Counted from the first letter of the stretch, positions 7,888 through 14,657 are shown. The stretch: 16,194 nt of DNA from JBFHES01 sp041584015 (GCA_041584015.1 JBFHES010000085.1:1-16194); one strand, 5' to 3'. The notes: generated by a model from the letters alone, not told the origin. Program-made: numbers and translations.

Positions 7888-8451
7888 TTAGGTACTCAGC
7901 TGATTTACCACCCATAACAATTCTGATTGCTCTGCTCCTGCATTTATAAATAAATGTTGCTGGTTCGATTTAAAATAGAAGCTATCTCCTTGTTGGAGTT
8001 CAAATTCATTATCTCCCAGCTCAACTTTTAAATGCCCGCTAATGAGGTAGCAAAATTCCTGGCGAGGATTTGATGGACTCATAATTCCGGTAGAATCAGA
8101 ATCACCAGTAAATTCCACAATGAATGGATCCATATGTTTTATTGGGTCGTGATTAGATAGCAAGTATAGCTTGGTGCCGTTTTTATTTTTTTTAACAAAC
8201 TTCCGATCCTTTACCTTAAGTAATGGATTGGTTAATAAAGTTTCATATTCACCTATCAACTCACCAACAGTGGTTTGCATAGCATCAGAAATCTTTTTGA
8301 GAGTTAAAATAGATGGATATGACTTCGCTCTTTCTATTTGGGAAATAGAGCTGGATGTCACGCCAATAGCTTTAGCCAGATCGCTGGCACTCATACCGAG
8401 AGCTTCTCGTCTGGTCTTAATTCTATCACCCATTCTGTGTACGCCGTACAT
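7888..8451 (-). CDS. XRE-family transcriptional regulator with C-terminal cupin domain
   Basis: A 187-residue two-domain regulator. Residues 8-62 form an HTH_3/XRE DNA-binding domain (RIKTRREALGMSASDLAKAI, then the recognition region TSSSISQIER). Residues about 105-185 form a small cupin barrel (FCYLISGHLKVELGD, then LQQGDSFYFKSNQQH), which in this family binds a small effector. It is encoded just upstream of, and in line with, the aminomutase operon, so it probably senses a substrate or intermediate and controls the operon. An alternative start at Met7 (8433) gives MGDRIKTRREALGM, the more typical N-terminus; in that case the palindrome TGTACGCCGTACA at 8438-8450 would lie in the leader. Confidence 0.88.
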   Translation of the reverse strand: MYGVHRMGDRIKTRREALGMSASDLAKAIGVTSSSISQIERAKSYPSILTLKKISDAMQTTVGELIGEYETLLTNPLLKVKDRKFVKKNKNGTKLYLLSNHDPIKHMDPFIVEFTGDSDSTGIMSPSNPRQEFCYLISGHLKVELGDNEFELQQGDSFYFKSNQQHLFINAGAEQSELLWVVNQLST

Positions 8452-8494
8452 AGTATTTAATTAAGTAATACTTCGCAAATTAAGTATTATTTAA
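8452..8494 (-). promoter_or_regulatory. Likely operator/promoter of the XRE-cupin gene
   Basis: A 13-bp inverted repeat with one mismatch (8461-8473 TTAAGTAATACTT and 8482-8494 AAGTATTATTTAA) is separated by 8 bp. A further AGTATT at 8452-8457 makes three alternating half-sites about 15 bp apart. The spacer region, read on the minus strand, holds TTAATTTG, one base from the Bacteroidota -7 consensus TAnnTTTG. A repressor bound across the arms would cover the promoter, consistent with autoregulation by the XRE protein. Confidence 0.5.
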
Positions 8495-8670
8495 CTTTCT
8501 GGAACATGATTTATAACATGAAATCCAACAGATCTGCGTGAAATTGTTAAAAATTATCAACCATTAAACATAACGATGAAGGCACTGATCAAAAACAAGC
8601 TTTTTCTTGCCTAGGTATTTTAAAAATCAAAGTCCACCGGAAAGTTCAAGTGATCCAGTTTTATATGTTA

Positions 8671-8692
8671 TTGTATCCTATTTGTATCCCAA
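8671..8692 (+). repeat. 11-bp tandem repeat left of the tRNA fragment
   Basis: TTGTATCCTAT (8671-8681) is followed directly by TTGTATCCCAA (8682-8692). It has the same period and nearly the same sequence as the tandem pair at 8910-8931 in front of the integrase. Paired short repeats beside an att core resemble arm-type integrase binding sites. Confidence 0.45.
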
Positions 8693-8695
8693 AAA

Positions 8696-8730
8696 CAAAG
8701 AAACCCTCTGAAAACAAACGTTTCAAAGGG
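8696..8730 (-). terminator. Rho-independent terminator of the ancestral tRNA-Leu transcript
   Basis: On the minus strand CCCTTTGAAA (8730-8721) pairs over 10 bp, with one G-T, with TTTCAGAGGG (8713-8704) around a 7-nt loop, followed by TTTCTTTG. It begins 8 nt after the tRNA 3' end at 8739, as expected for the terminator of that tRNA gene, and was left behind with the 3' fragment. Confidence 0.7.
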
Positions 8731-8738
8731 TGTCTAAG

Positions 8739-8796
8739 TACCCGGGGCCGGGATCGAACCGGCACGACCGCAAAGGTCACTGGATTTTAAGTCCAG
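8739..8796 (-). pseudogene. Truncated tRNA-Leu(UAA), 3' half only; attL core of the island
   Basis: On the minus strand the following are intact: an anticodon stem CTGGA/TCCAG (8796-8792, 8784-8780) with loop CTTAAAA (anticodon TAA at 8789-8787), a long variable arm GACC/GGTC, a T-stem GCCGG/CCGGC with loop TTCGATC, the acceptor strand CCCGGGT (8746-8740) and discriminator A at 8739. CCA is not encoded. Upstream of the anticodon stem there is no D-arm or 5' acceptor strand, so this cannot be a working tRNA. Integration into the anticodon region of a tRNA gene leaves exactly such a 3' fragment at one end and rebuilds the complete gene at the other, outside the window. Confidence 0.88.
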
Positions 8797-8905
8797 AGAA
8801 TATGACAAAAACTGAAAGACCAAAACACCTAACAACCTTAATATTCAACAAGATAGAAAAAAATAAGAATTTAATACTTTCAAAAAATATTTAATTAATT
8901 CACTA

Positions 8906-8942
8906 TTTGTTGTACCTATGTTGTACCCATGTATTATCTTTG
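8906..8942 (+). promoter_or_regulatory. Probable integrase promoter
   Basis: TATCTTTG at 8935-8942 fits the Bacteroidota -7 box TAnnTTTG. TTTGTTG at 8906-8912 may be the -33 element, although the gap of about 22 bp to the -7 box is slightly long. Transcription would begin near 8949, between the upstream ATG (8929) and the ATG at 8962, which argues for the latter as the true integrase start. Confidence 0.5.
8910..8931 (+). repeat. 11-bp tandem repeat at the integrase promoter
   Basis: TTGTACCTATG (8910-8920) is followed directly by TTGTACCCATG (8921-8931), one mismatch apart. It lies between the promoter elements of the integrase gene, so integrase bound there would shut off its own gene. It is similar to the tandem pair at 8671-8692 on the other side of the att core, suggesting arm-type sites. 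Confidence 0.5.
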
Positions 8943-8961
8943 CAGAAAAGAAAACAGGAAT

Positions 8962-10179
8962 ATGGCATCTATAAAAGTTGTACTTAGAAAGAAGAAAAAT
9001 TCAGAAGGGAAATACCCAATAGCAATCAGAATTACTGAGAATAGAAAATCATCCTACCTGCAAACCGGGGTGTACATTGATGTTAAATACTGGAATGACG
9101 AGAACTCTAAGGTAAAAAAATCACATCCCAATGCAGTTAAGATTAATAATCTGTTGGCTCAAAAGTTAGCTAAGGTAAACGATAAGTATATGGAAATGGA
9201 GGCAAAAGGAAAAGTAGTCTCCGCAAGTCAAATTAAAAACAACATCAAAAAGCCTAAAGAGAAAATTACCTTTTACGAGTTTTCGTACAATTATCTTAAA
9301 AACCTGAAGGATAGCAATAAGCTTAGTCAACATTCATCTGATAGTGCTCGCATCAAGCACTTCAATAATTTCATGGGACGTAAAGACTTCCTATTCTCCG
9401 AAATCACAGAATTGGAGTTGAATAATTTTAAAGCCTACCTCAAGAAACTCAAAAGACCGCTATCAGACAGGAGTATTGTAAATAATTTGGTGGTAATAAG
9501 GACGCTATTTAATCAGGCAATTAGAGAAGAAATAGTGGATGCTAAGCACTACCCTTTTGGAAAAAACAAAGTTAGGATTAAATTTCCTGAGAGCGTTAAG
9601 GTTGGATTATCCGAGAATGAGATATTGGCAATTGAAAAGCTTGATTTAGAGTATGGATCTACTATAAATCACATAAGAAATGCTTGGTTGTTTTCATTTT
9701 ACATGGCCGGTATTCGAGTAAGCGACCTACTGAGACTAAAATGGTCAGATGTGCATGAAAATCGCCTTGGGTACGCAATGGGTAAAAACAAGAAAGCTGA
9801 TTCATTAAAAATACCAGAAAAGGCATTGCGCATACTCGACTATTATATTAGAGATAAACAATCTTCAGAAGACTATATATTCCCAGAGCTAAAAAAAGCA
9901 AAGCCGGATGATCCAGAAGATGCTTTTCGAAAAATAAAATCAGCCACGAAGAAATTCGATAAATACCTAAGTCGTATTGCAGCCCTAGCTGGTATCGAAA
10001 AAAAAATCACAAATCATATTTCCAGGCACACTTTTGGTAACATCACCGGTGATAAAATTCCACCACAATTATTGAAAAAGCTGTATCGCCATTCAAGTTT
10101 GACAACTACTTTGAATTATCAAGCTAACTTTATAACAAAGAACGAAGACGAAGCGTTAGATAAGATTCTGGATTTTTAG
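8962..10179 (+). CDS. Tyrosine recombinase (site-specific integrase)
   Basis: A 405-residue phage-type integrase of the Bacteroidota form: an N-terminal arm-DNA-binding domain (about 1-95; the YLQTGVYIDVKYWN segment is typical), a SAM-like core-binding domain (about 100-200) and a catalytic domain. Catalytic residues are Arg252 (AGIRVSD), a Lys in 275-278 (KNKK), His352 and Arg355 (HISRH), His377 (YRHSS) and the nucleophile Tyr386 (TLNYQ). It presumably catalysed integration at the adjacent tRNA-Leu fragment. The frame also has an ATG at 8929, but the -7 box TATCTTTG lies inside those 11 codons and the family begins at MASIKVVLRKKK, so 8962 is preferred. Confidence 0.93.
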   Translation: MASIKVVLRKKKNSEGKYPIAIRITENRKSSYLQTGVYIDVKYWNDENSKVKKSHPNAVKINNLLAQKLAKVNDKYMEMEAKGKVVSASQIKNNIKKPKEKITFYEFSYNYLKNLKDSNKLSQHSSDSARIKHFNNFMGRKDFLFSEITELELNNFKAYLKKLKRPLSDRSIVNNLVVIRTLFNQAIREEIVDAKHYPFGKNKVRIKFPESVKVGLSENEILAIEKLDLEYGSTINHIRNAWLFSFYMAGIRVSDLLRLKWSDVHENRLGYAMGKNKKADSLKIPEKALRILDYYIRDKQSSEDYIFPELKKAKPDDPEDAFRKIKSATKKFDKYLSRIAALAGIEKKITNHISRHTFGNITGDKIPPQLLKKLYRHSSLTTTLNYQANFITKNEDEALDKILDF

Positions 10180-10208
10180 CAATATTTTCTTTTCATATTG
10201 AAGGTGAT

Positions 10209-10240
10209 CTGATAGCATCGCATTAGGTTATCAGTGCGAT
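10209..10240 (+). repeat. Interleaved inverted repeats downstream of the integrase
   Basis: CTGATA (10209-10214) pairs with TATCAG (10229-10234), while ATCGCA (10217-10222) pairs with TGCGAT (10235-10240). The two 6-bp stems interleave and cannot both form in a simple pseudoknot, because no nucleotides separate the last two arms, so they would be alternative hairpins. Just upstream, 10180-10200 holds a weak AT-rich hairpin (CAATAT/ATATTG) after the integrase stop. Nothing else is evident in 10241-10367. Confidence 0.3.
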
Positions 10241-10367
10241 CCATTAACTCCATATTTAGCACAAATAAAAGCTACAAGCACCGATATAAAAACAAAAAGA
10301 TAGTTAATTATGACTTTTAACTTTTTTAAATTATGATAGAATAAGCATGTATAATCGCATTTTTTAC

Positions 10368-10375
10368 TACATTTG
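10368..10375 (+). promoter_or_regulatory. Candidate -7 box for the hsdR transcript
   Basis: TACATTTG matches the Bacteroidota consensus TAnnTTTG. Transcription would begin near 10382, giving a leader of about 105 nt before the hsdR ATG at 10488, with a terminator-like hairpin inside it. No convincing -33 TTTG is seen at the usual distance. Confidence 0.35.
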
Positions 10376-10411
10376 TTAAACATCACGAAAGTGCTGTAAA
10401 GGATAAGGGAA

Positions 10412-10456
10412 GACATGTTTAGCTGATTTAAAGATCTAGCTGAGTATGTCTTTTTT
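10412..10456 (+). terminator. Rho-independent terminator in front of hsdR, possible leader attenuator
   Basis: The arms at 10412-10424 (GACATGTTTAGCT) and 10438-10450 (AGCTGAGTATGTC) form a 13-bp stem with three G-U pairs and a 13-nt loop, followed at once by six T (10451-10456). It lies 31 nt upstream of the hsdR ATG and about 230 nt after the integrase stop. It may end a short transcript from the -7 box at 10368, end integrase read-through, or act as a conditional terminator controlling hsdR. I see no clear antiterminator stem. Confidence 0.6.
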
Positions 10457-10487
10457 ATTTCTAATTATAAGACTACATTCAAAACAT

Positions 10488-13301
10488 ATGGCAGCAAAAA
10501 TTAACCAAAACCCTGAACAAATTGCCCGTGACAGAATCGACCAGATGCTAGAAGATGCTGGGTGGTTGGTGCAATCAAAAAAGACAATTGATTTATCGGC
10601 AAACAAAGGAGTTGCAGTAAGAGAGTACCAGACAGATGTTGGGCCAGCTGATTATGTGTTGTTTGTTGATCGGGAGCCTGTTGGAATAATAGAAGCAAAA
10701 CGTGAAGAGGAAGGACAACACTTAACAGTTGTTGAAGATCAGTCTAAAGATTACGCTGACGCAAAACTTAAATATCTGAATAACGATCCACTGCCGTTTG
10801 TGTATGAAAGTACCGGCATTATAACTCGATTTACCGATTATAGAGATCCTAAGCCACGAGGACGGAATGTATTTAGTTTTCACCAACCACACACAATTGC
10901 CGAATGGTTGAAAAATGGCTCAAGCCTCAGAAGTCGTTTTGTTCAGATTCCTGAATTAGATCCGAATGGTCTACGTCCTGCGCAGATTGTTGCTATTGAA
11001 CGGCTGGAAGAATCGTTTAAAAAGAACAGACCAAAAGCACTTATTCAAATGGCTACAGGGGCAGGGAAAACTTTTACGGCCTGTACTTTTGTTTATAGAC
11101 TACTTAAACATGCCGATGCAAAACGGGTATTGTTTCTTGTCGATACAAAGAACTTGGGAGAACAAGCCGAACAGGAGTTTATGACCTATCAGCCTACGGA
11201 TGATAATCGAAAGTTTACTGAGTTGTATAATGTACAGCGCTTATCCACAAGTCATATAGCATCTGATAGTCAGGTATGTATTTCCACCATACAGCGCCTG
11301 TATTCAATTCTGAAGGGAGAGGAGTTAGACGAAAGTGCCGAAAATGAAAATCCAAATGAAAATACTTGGCTGCAACAACAAACCAATAGAAGAAGGGCCG
11401 TACCTGTTGAATACACTTCCAAGGTACCCATTGAGCAATTTGATTTTATTGTCATTGACGAGTGCCATCGTTCTATATACAATTTATGGAAACAGGTATT
11501 GGATTATTTTGATGCCTTTTTAATAGGCCTGACAGCCACACCTGATAAAAGAACATTTGGCTTTTTTAACGAGAATGTGGTAAGTCAGTATACTTATGAG
11601 GAATCCGTGACAGATGGTGTAAACGTCCCGTACGATGTTTATAGCATAGAAACAGAGATCTCAAAGAAGGGAGAAACCATTAAAGCAGGTTGGTATGTAG
11701 ATCGAAGAGATAAGCTCACTCGCAAAAAACGCTGGCAACAGGAAGACGAGGATACGACGTATGAAAAGAATGACTTGGACAAAAAAGTTGTTAATCCGAG
11801 TCAAATCAGGCACATTATTCGGGAGTATCGGCAGGCATTAAAAACAGAAATATTTCCAAATCGGTTTGACGAGAATGGCGAATACGAGGTGCCTAAAACA
11901 TTGGTCTTTGCGAAAACTGATAGCCATGCAGATGATATTATTAATATCATCAGAGAGGAGTTTGACGAAAGTAATGACTTTTGTAAAAAGGTAACTTACA
12001 AAGCGAAAGACGATCCTAAATCAGTGCTTAATAGATTTCGAAATTCTTACTACCCGCGGATTGCAGTTACCGTTGATATGATTGCAACCGGAACTGATGT
12101 TAAGCCATTAGAGGTGCTGCTATTCATGCGCGATGTAAGAAGCATTAACTACTTTGAGCAAATGAAAGGAAGAGGAACGCGTACCATCGATAAGGATAAG
12201 TTTTTACAGGTTACACGTACTGCAAATAGTAAAACCCATTTTGTTATTGTTGATGCGGTGGGGGCAACTAAATCGAAGAAAACCGATAGCCGACCTTTGG
12301 AACGTAAGCCATCTATTCAGATGAAAGATTTGTTAGGAGCTGTTAATATTGGTGTTCAGGATGAAGATTTATTTTTATCCTTAGCCAATCGACTCATACG
12401 CTTGGAGAAACAAATTACAGAAAAGGAGAAAGACAAATTACTGGAATACTCTGGAGGTAAAAATCTCAAGCAAATTACTAAAGAACTGCTTTCTGCTTTC
12501 GATGCCGATGAAATTGAAAACAAGGTAGAAGAGAAGATTTCGACAATTCCAGAACAAGACAGAACACCCGCCCATTATGAGGAAGCGAAAAATAAAGCTC
12601 AACAAGATTTAATAAAACAGGCGTCCAGTACTTTTAATGGAAAGCTAAATGAGTACCTGGAGAATGTGCGTAGAGAACATGAACAGATAATTGACGGTGT
12701 TAACATCGATACGGTAACCAAATCGGAATGGGACAGCTTTACTACAGAAAAGGCAGCAGAGACTATAAAAGATTTTACTGAGTACCTTAATCAGAATAAA
12801 GATGAAATAAAAGCATTAAGCATTTTCTACGATCAACCATACATGCGCCGCGATATTACCTTTACGATGATAAAGGACGTGATGGAGAAGTTAAGACTTG
12901 AGAAGCCAATGTTGGCACCCGATTACGTTTGGAATGCTTATACCGCCATTGAAAGGGTAAAAAGCACACAACCCCATAATGAATTAACCGCTTTAGTATC
13001 TTTAATCCGTCGGGCTTGTGGCATCGACAAAGAACTAAAACCATTCGATAAGACCATTGACGATAACTTTAAAACTTGGATTTTCAAGCAAAACGCAGGA
13101 CAACACAATCGGTTTAGTGCGGAGCAAATGGATTGGTTACGTATGATTAAAGACCATGTTGTAAGCTCCTATCATATTGAAATGGATGATTTGGATTACA
13201 CTCCTTTTGATGCACAAGGCGGACGTGGAAAAATTCACCAACTGTTTGGTGGGGAAATGGAGCAAGTGTTGGAAGAGTTAAATAAAGAATTAGTTGCATA
13301 G
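10488..13301 (+). CDS. hsdR: Type I restriction endonuclease, R subunit (EcoEI-like HsdR)
   Basis: A 937-residue motor and nuclease subunit. The N-terminal PD-(D/E)xK nuclease has Asp55 (PADYVLF) and Glu69-x-Lys71 (IIEAK). The superfamily 2 helicase core follows with Walker A ATGAGKT (189-195), DECH (324-327), TAT (349-351) and motif VI QMKGRGTR (558-565). The remaining 370 or so residues are mostly helical and fit the EcoEI R C-terminal region. In a type I complex HsdR translocates and cuts unmodified DNA, but it needs HsdM and HsdS, which are not in the window. The frame extends up to 10446, but those codons overlap the terminator stem; MAAKINQNPEQIARD at 10488 is the natural start. The next gene follows after 4 nt. 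Confidence 0.92.
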   Translation: MAAKINQNPEQIARDRIDQMLEDAGWLVQSKKTIDLSANKGVAVREYQTDVGPADYVLFVDREPVGIIEAKREEEGQHLTVVEDQSKDYADAKLKYLNNDPLPFVYESTGIITRFTDYRDPKPRGRNVFSFHQPHTIAEWLKNGSSLRSRFVQIPELDPNGLRPAQIVAIERLEESFKKNRPKALIQMATGAGKTFTACTFVYRLLKHADAKRVLFLVDTKNLGEQAEQEFMTYQPTDDNRKFTELYNVQRLSTSHIASDSQVCISTIQRLYSILKGEELDESAENENPNENTWLQQQTNRRRAVPVEYTSKVPIEQFDFIVIDECHRSIYNLWKQVLDYFDAFLIGLTATPDKRTFGFFNENVVSQYTYEESVTDGVNVPYDVYSIETEISKKGETIKAGWYVDRRDKLTRKKRWQQEDEDTTYEKNDLDKKVVNPSQIRHIIREYRQALKTEIFPNRFDENGEYEVPKTLVFAKTDSHADDIINIIREEFDESNDFCKKVTYKAKDDPKSVLNRFRNSYYPRIAVTVDMIATGTDVKPLEVLLFMRDVRSINYFEQMKGRGTRTIDKDKFLQVTRTANSKTHFVIVDAVGATKSKKTDSRPLERKPSIQMKDLLGAVNIGVQDEDLFLSLANRLIRLEKQITEKEKDKLLEYSGGKNLKQITKELLSAFDADEIENKVEEKISTIPEQDRTPAHYEEAKNKAQQDLIKQASSTFNGKLNEYLENVRREHEQIIDGVNIDTVTKSEWDSFTTEKAAETIKDFTEYLNQNKDEIKALSIFYDQPYMRRDITFTMIKDVMEKLRLEKPMLAPDYVWNAYTAIERVKSTQPHNELTALVSLIRRACGIDKELKPFDKTIDDNFKTWIFKQNAGQHNRFSAEQMDWLRMIKDHVVSSYHIEMDDLDYTPFDAQGGRGKIHQLFGGEMEQVLEELNKELVA

Positions 13302-13305
13302 TGCT

Positions 13306-13983
13306 ATGGATATGAATAATAATTTAAAGCTTGGCTATGGTGTTTATTCGATGCCAGATGTGTCAAGAATCCTCGGGTTAAGAAATTCTCTTGTTAACAA
13401 GTGGGTGTCTAATTTCTGGGACGATGCAATGGGGAAGCAGTTTGAATCAAAGTATTCTTGGACTGTCGATTCCTCAAAGGCAATTAACTTTCATACCTTG
13501 GTTGAAATGTATACGTTCTATCAACTCAGCAGTGTGGGAGTAAAGTCTCCAAGGATAATTGAAGCTCATACGATTCTTGCTAACCAATATAATACACCAT
13601 TCCCTTTCGCACATTCCGAAATCTTAGACGGAATTAATACTGATGGTAGAAAGGTGTATTTCGAGACGACCAATAGAGAGATTTATTCATTAGATGTGTC
13701 TAAACAATTTAGCTTAGACTTTATTCGAATCTTTTTTAAAAAATTAGATTTTGATGCTAACTCCTTGGCCTCTAAGTTGTGGCCACTTGGAAAAAAGAAT
13801 AGTATTTTATGCGATCCTGCCCGGAAATTCGGACTTCCTGTTATAGATAACACAAATGTTTACCCCGAAACTATATATAGTATGTACATGGCAGGAGATA
13901 AAATTAAATTTTTAGCAGAGGTTTATCAGTTAACTACTAAACAAGTGAAAAATGCAATCGAATTCTGTAAAGGAGCCGCTTAA
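13306..13983 (+). CDS. HTH-DUF433 protein, probable antitoxin of a PIN-like pair
   Basis: A 225-residue protein. Residues about 11-34 (VYSMPDVSRILGLRNSLVNK) resemble a MerR-like helix-turn-helix. The middle is unassigned. The C-terminal portion, about 165-222, fits DUF433, including ETIYSMYMAGDKIKFLAEVY and the second helix pair ending TTKQVKNAIEF. DUF433 proteins commonly sit next to DUF5615/PIN-like genes and are regarded as antitoxins. The ATG at 13306 lies 4 nt after the hsdR stop; a TTG at 13294 in the same frame would overlap hsdR and is less likely. It overlaps the next gene by 32 nt. The long form with its own DNA-binding region suggests it also regulates the pair. Confidence 0.72.
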   Translation: MDMNNNLKLGYGVYSMPDVSRILGLRNSLVNKWVSNFWDDAMGKQFESKYSWTVDSSKAINFHTLVEMYTFYQLSSVGVKSPRIIEAHTILANQYNTPFPFAHSEILDGINTDGRKVYFETTNREIYSLDVSKQFSLDFIRIFFKKLDFDANSLASKLWPLGKKNSILCDPARKFGLPVIDNTNVYPETIYSMYMAGDKIKFLAEVYQLTTKQVKNAIEFCKGAA

Positions 13984-14392
13984 GGTATATATAGACGAAA
14001 ATCTTGCACCTCAATTTGCAAAGGCTTTTAATGCCATTCAGGATCATCTTAATATTGGCGAGAAAAAGCCAATTAAAGTATTGTCCATAAAGGAAGAATT
14101 CGGAGAAGGCTGTTTGGATGAAGAGTGGATTCCAAAGGTAGGAGATGAGAATGGTATTGTAATTACAAATGATAGAAGGATACAGTCAAACAGGCATCAA
14201 AAGGAACTGTATCAAAATTGTGGAGTCGGAATTATTTTTCTCCATAATCCTAAAAGTGGAATGAGTTTTTGGAACACCTTTAAGCACTTAGTTCGTTGGT
14301 GGGATGATGTAAAGTCTGTTTGTAGAAGAAACAAAACACCATTTGCTTATAGGCAATCAGGACAAAATGAAAAACTTAAGAAGTGGAGTTAA
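13952..14392 (+). CDS. PIN-like nuclease-fold protein (DUF5615/VapC45 type), probable toxin
   Basis: A 146-residue protein with the acidic-residue pattern of compact PIN-like domains: KVYIDENLAP (Asp15, Glu16) at the first strand, DEEWIP (56-61) in the middle, and GIVITNDRRI (Asp74) at the third strand. PIN folds are metal-dependent RNases in VapC toxins. The C-terminus (FWNTFKHLVRWWDDV, then a Lys/Arg-rich tail) is a typical closing helix of this group. The start is the only ATG in frame and overlaps the upstream gene by 32 nt, so the two are translationally coupled in the order antitoxin then toxin. Toxicity is inferred from family and context only. Confidence 0.72.
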   Translation: MQSNSVKEPLKVYIDENLAPQFAKAFNAIQDHLNIGEKKPIKVLSIKEEFGEGCLDEEWIPKVGDENGIVITNDRRIQSNRHQKELYQNCGVGIIFLHNPKSGMSFWNTFKHLVRWWDDVKSVCRRNKTPFAYRQSGQNEKLKKWS

Positions 14393-14426
14393 GGCTCTTT
14401 TTAATCATTTTGATGTTATGTGTTAA

Positions 14427-14630
14427 AATTCTATTTATTTAGGTGATGTTTTAGGTGTTGTTGTATATAATTTTGCACTTAAAGGTAAAAATGCTCACAT
14501 TGTTGTTTTAAGACTTGAGGTAGGAGGTGCTAATAAAGCTGGTTTTGTTTATGATAGTAATGGTGAAGTAAGTGTTCTTTATAAAAGTATTTTCATAGAT
14601 GATTTAAAAATTAGGCTTATATTTGTGTGA
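14427..14630 (+). pseudogene. Start-less open frame, probable 5'-truncated gene remnant
   Basis: A frame of 67 codons after an in-frame TAA (14424-14426) reads to the TGA at 14628-14630 without any ATG, GTG or TTG start. It looks genuinely coding: codons begin mostly with purines, above all G, and segments such as AHIVVLRLEVGGANKAGFVY and GEVSVLYKSIFIDDL are protein-like. I do not recognise the family. Almost all codons end in T or A, more extreme than in the neighbours. It fills most of the gap between the toxin-like gene and rloA and is probably the 3' end of a lost gene. Confidence 0.4.
14618..14625 (+). promoter_or_regulatory. Candidate -7 box for rloA
   Basis: TATATTTG matches TAnnTTTG and lies 32 nt before the rloA ATG, placing a transcript start near 14632 with a leader of about 25 nt. 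No clear -33 TTTG is seen. If real, rloAB can be expressed separately from hsdR and the toxin-antitoxin pair. Confidence 0.4.
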
Positions 14631-14657
14631 TATACGCAAAATTTAATATTATTTTAT

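Noticed and set aside
8171..8464. 97-codon plus-strand frame across the XRE regulator
   Set aside because: Antisense to a clear HTH-cupin gene; the composition is that of a shadow frame.
8596..8620. Weak hairpin CAAG/CTTG around a T-run as a terminator
   Set aside because: Only four base pairs and no gene ends nearby on that strand.
8739..8796. A functional tRNA gene
   Set aside because: The D-arm and the 5' acceptor strand are absent, so only the 3' half is present.
10231..10416. 61-codon minus-strand ORF between integrase and hsdR with a hydrophobic segment
   Set aside because: Its start codon lies in the terminator stem, the hydrophobic stretch is what AT-rich sequence gives by chance, and no start signal or homologue is recognised. 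A small membrane protein cannot be fully excluded.
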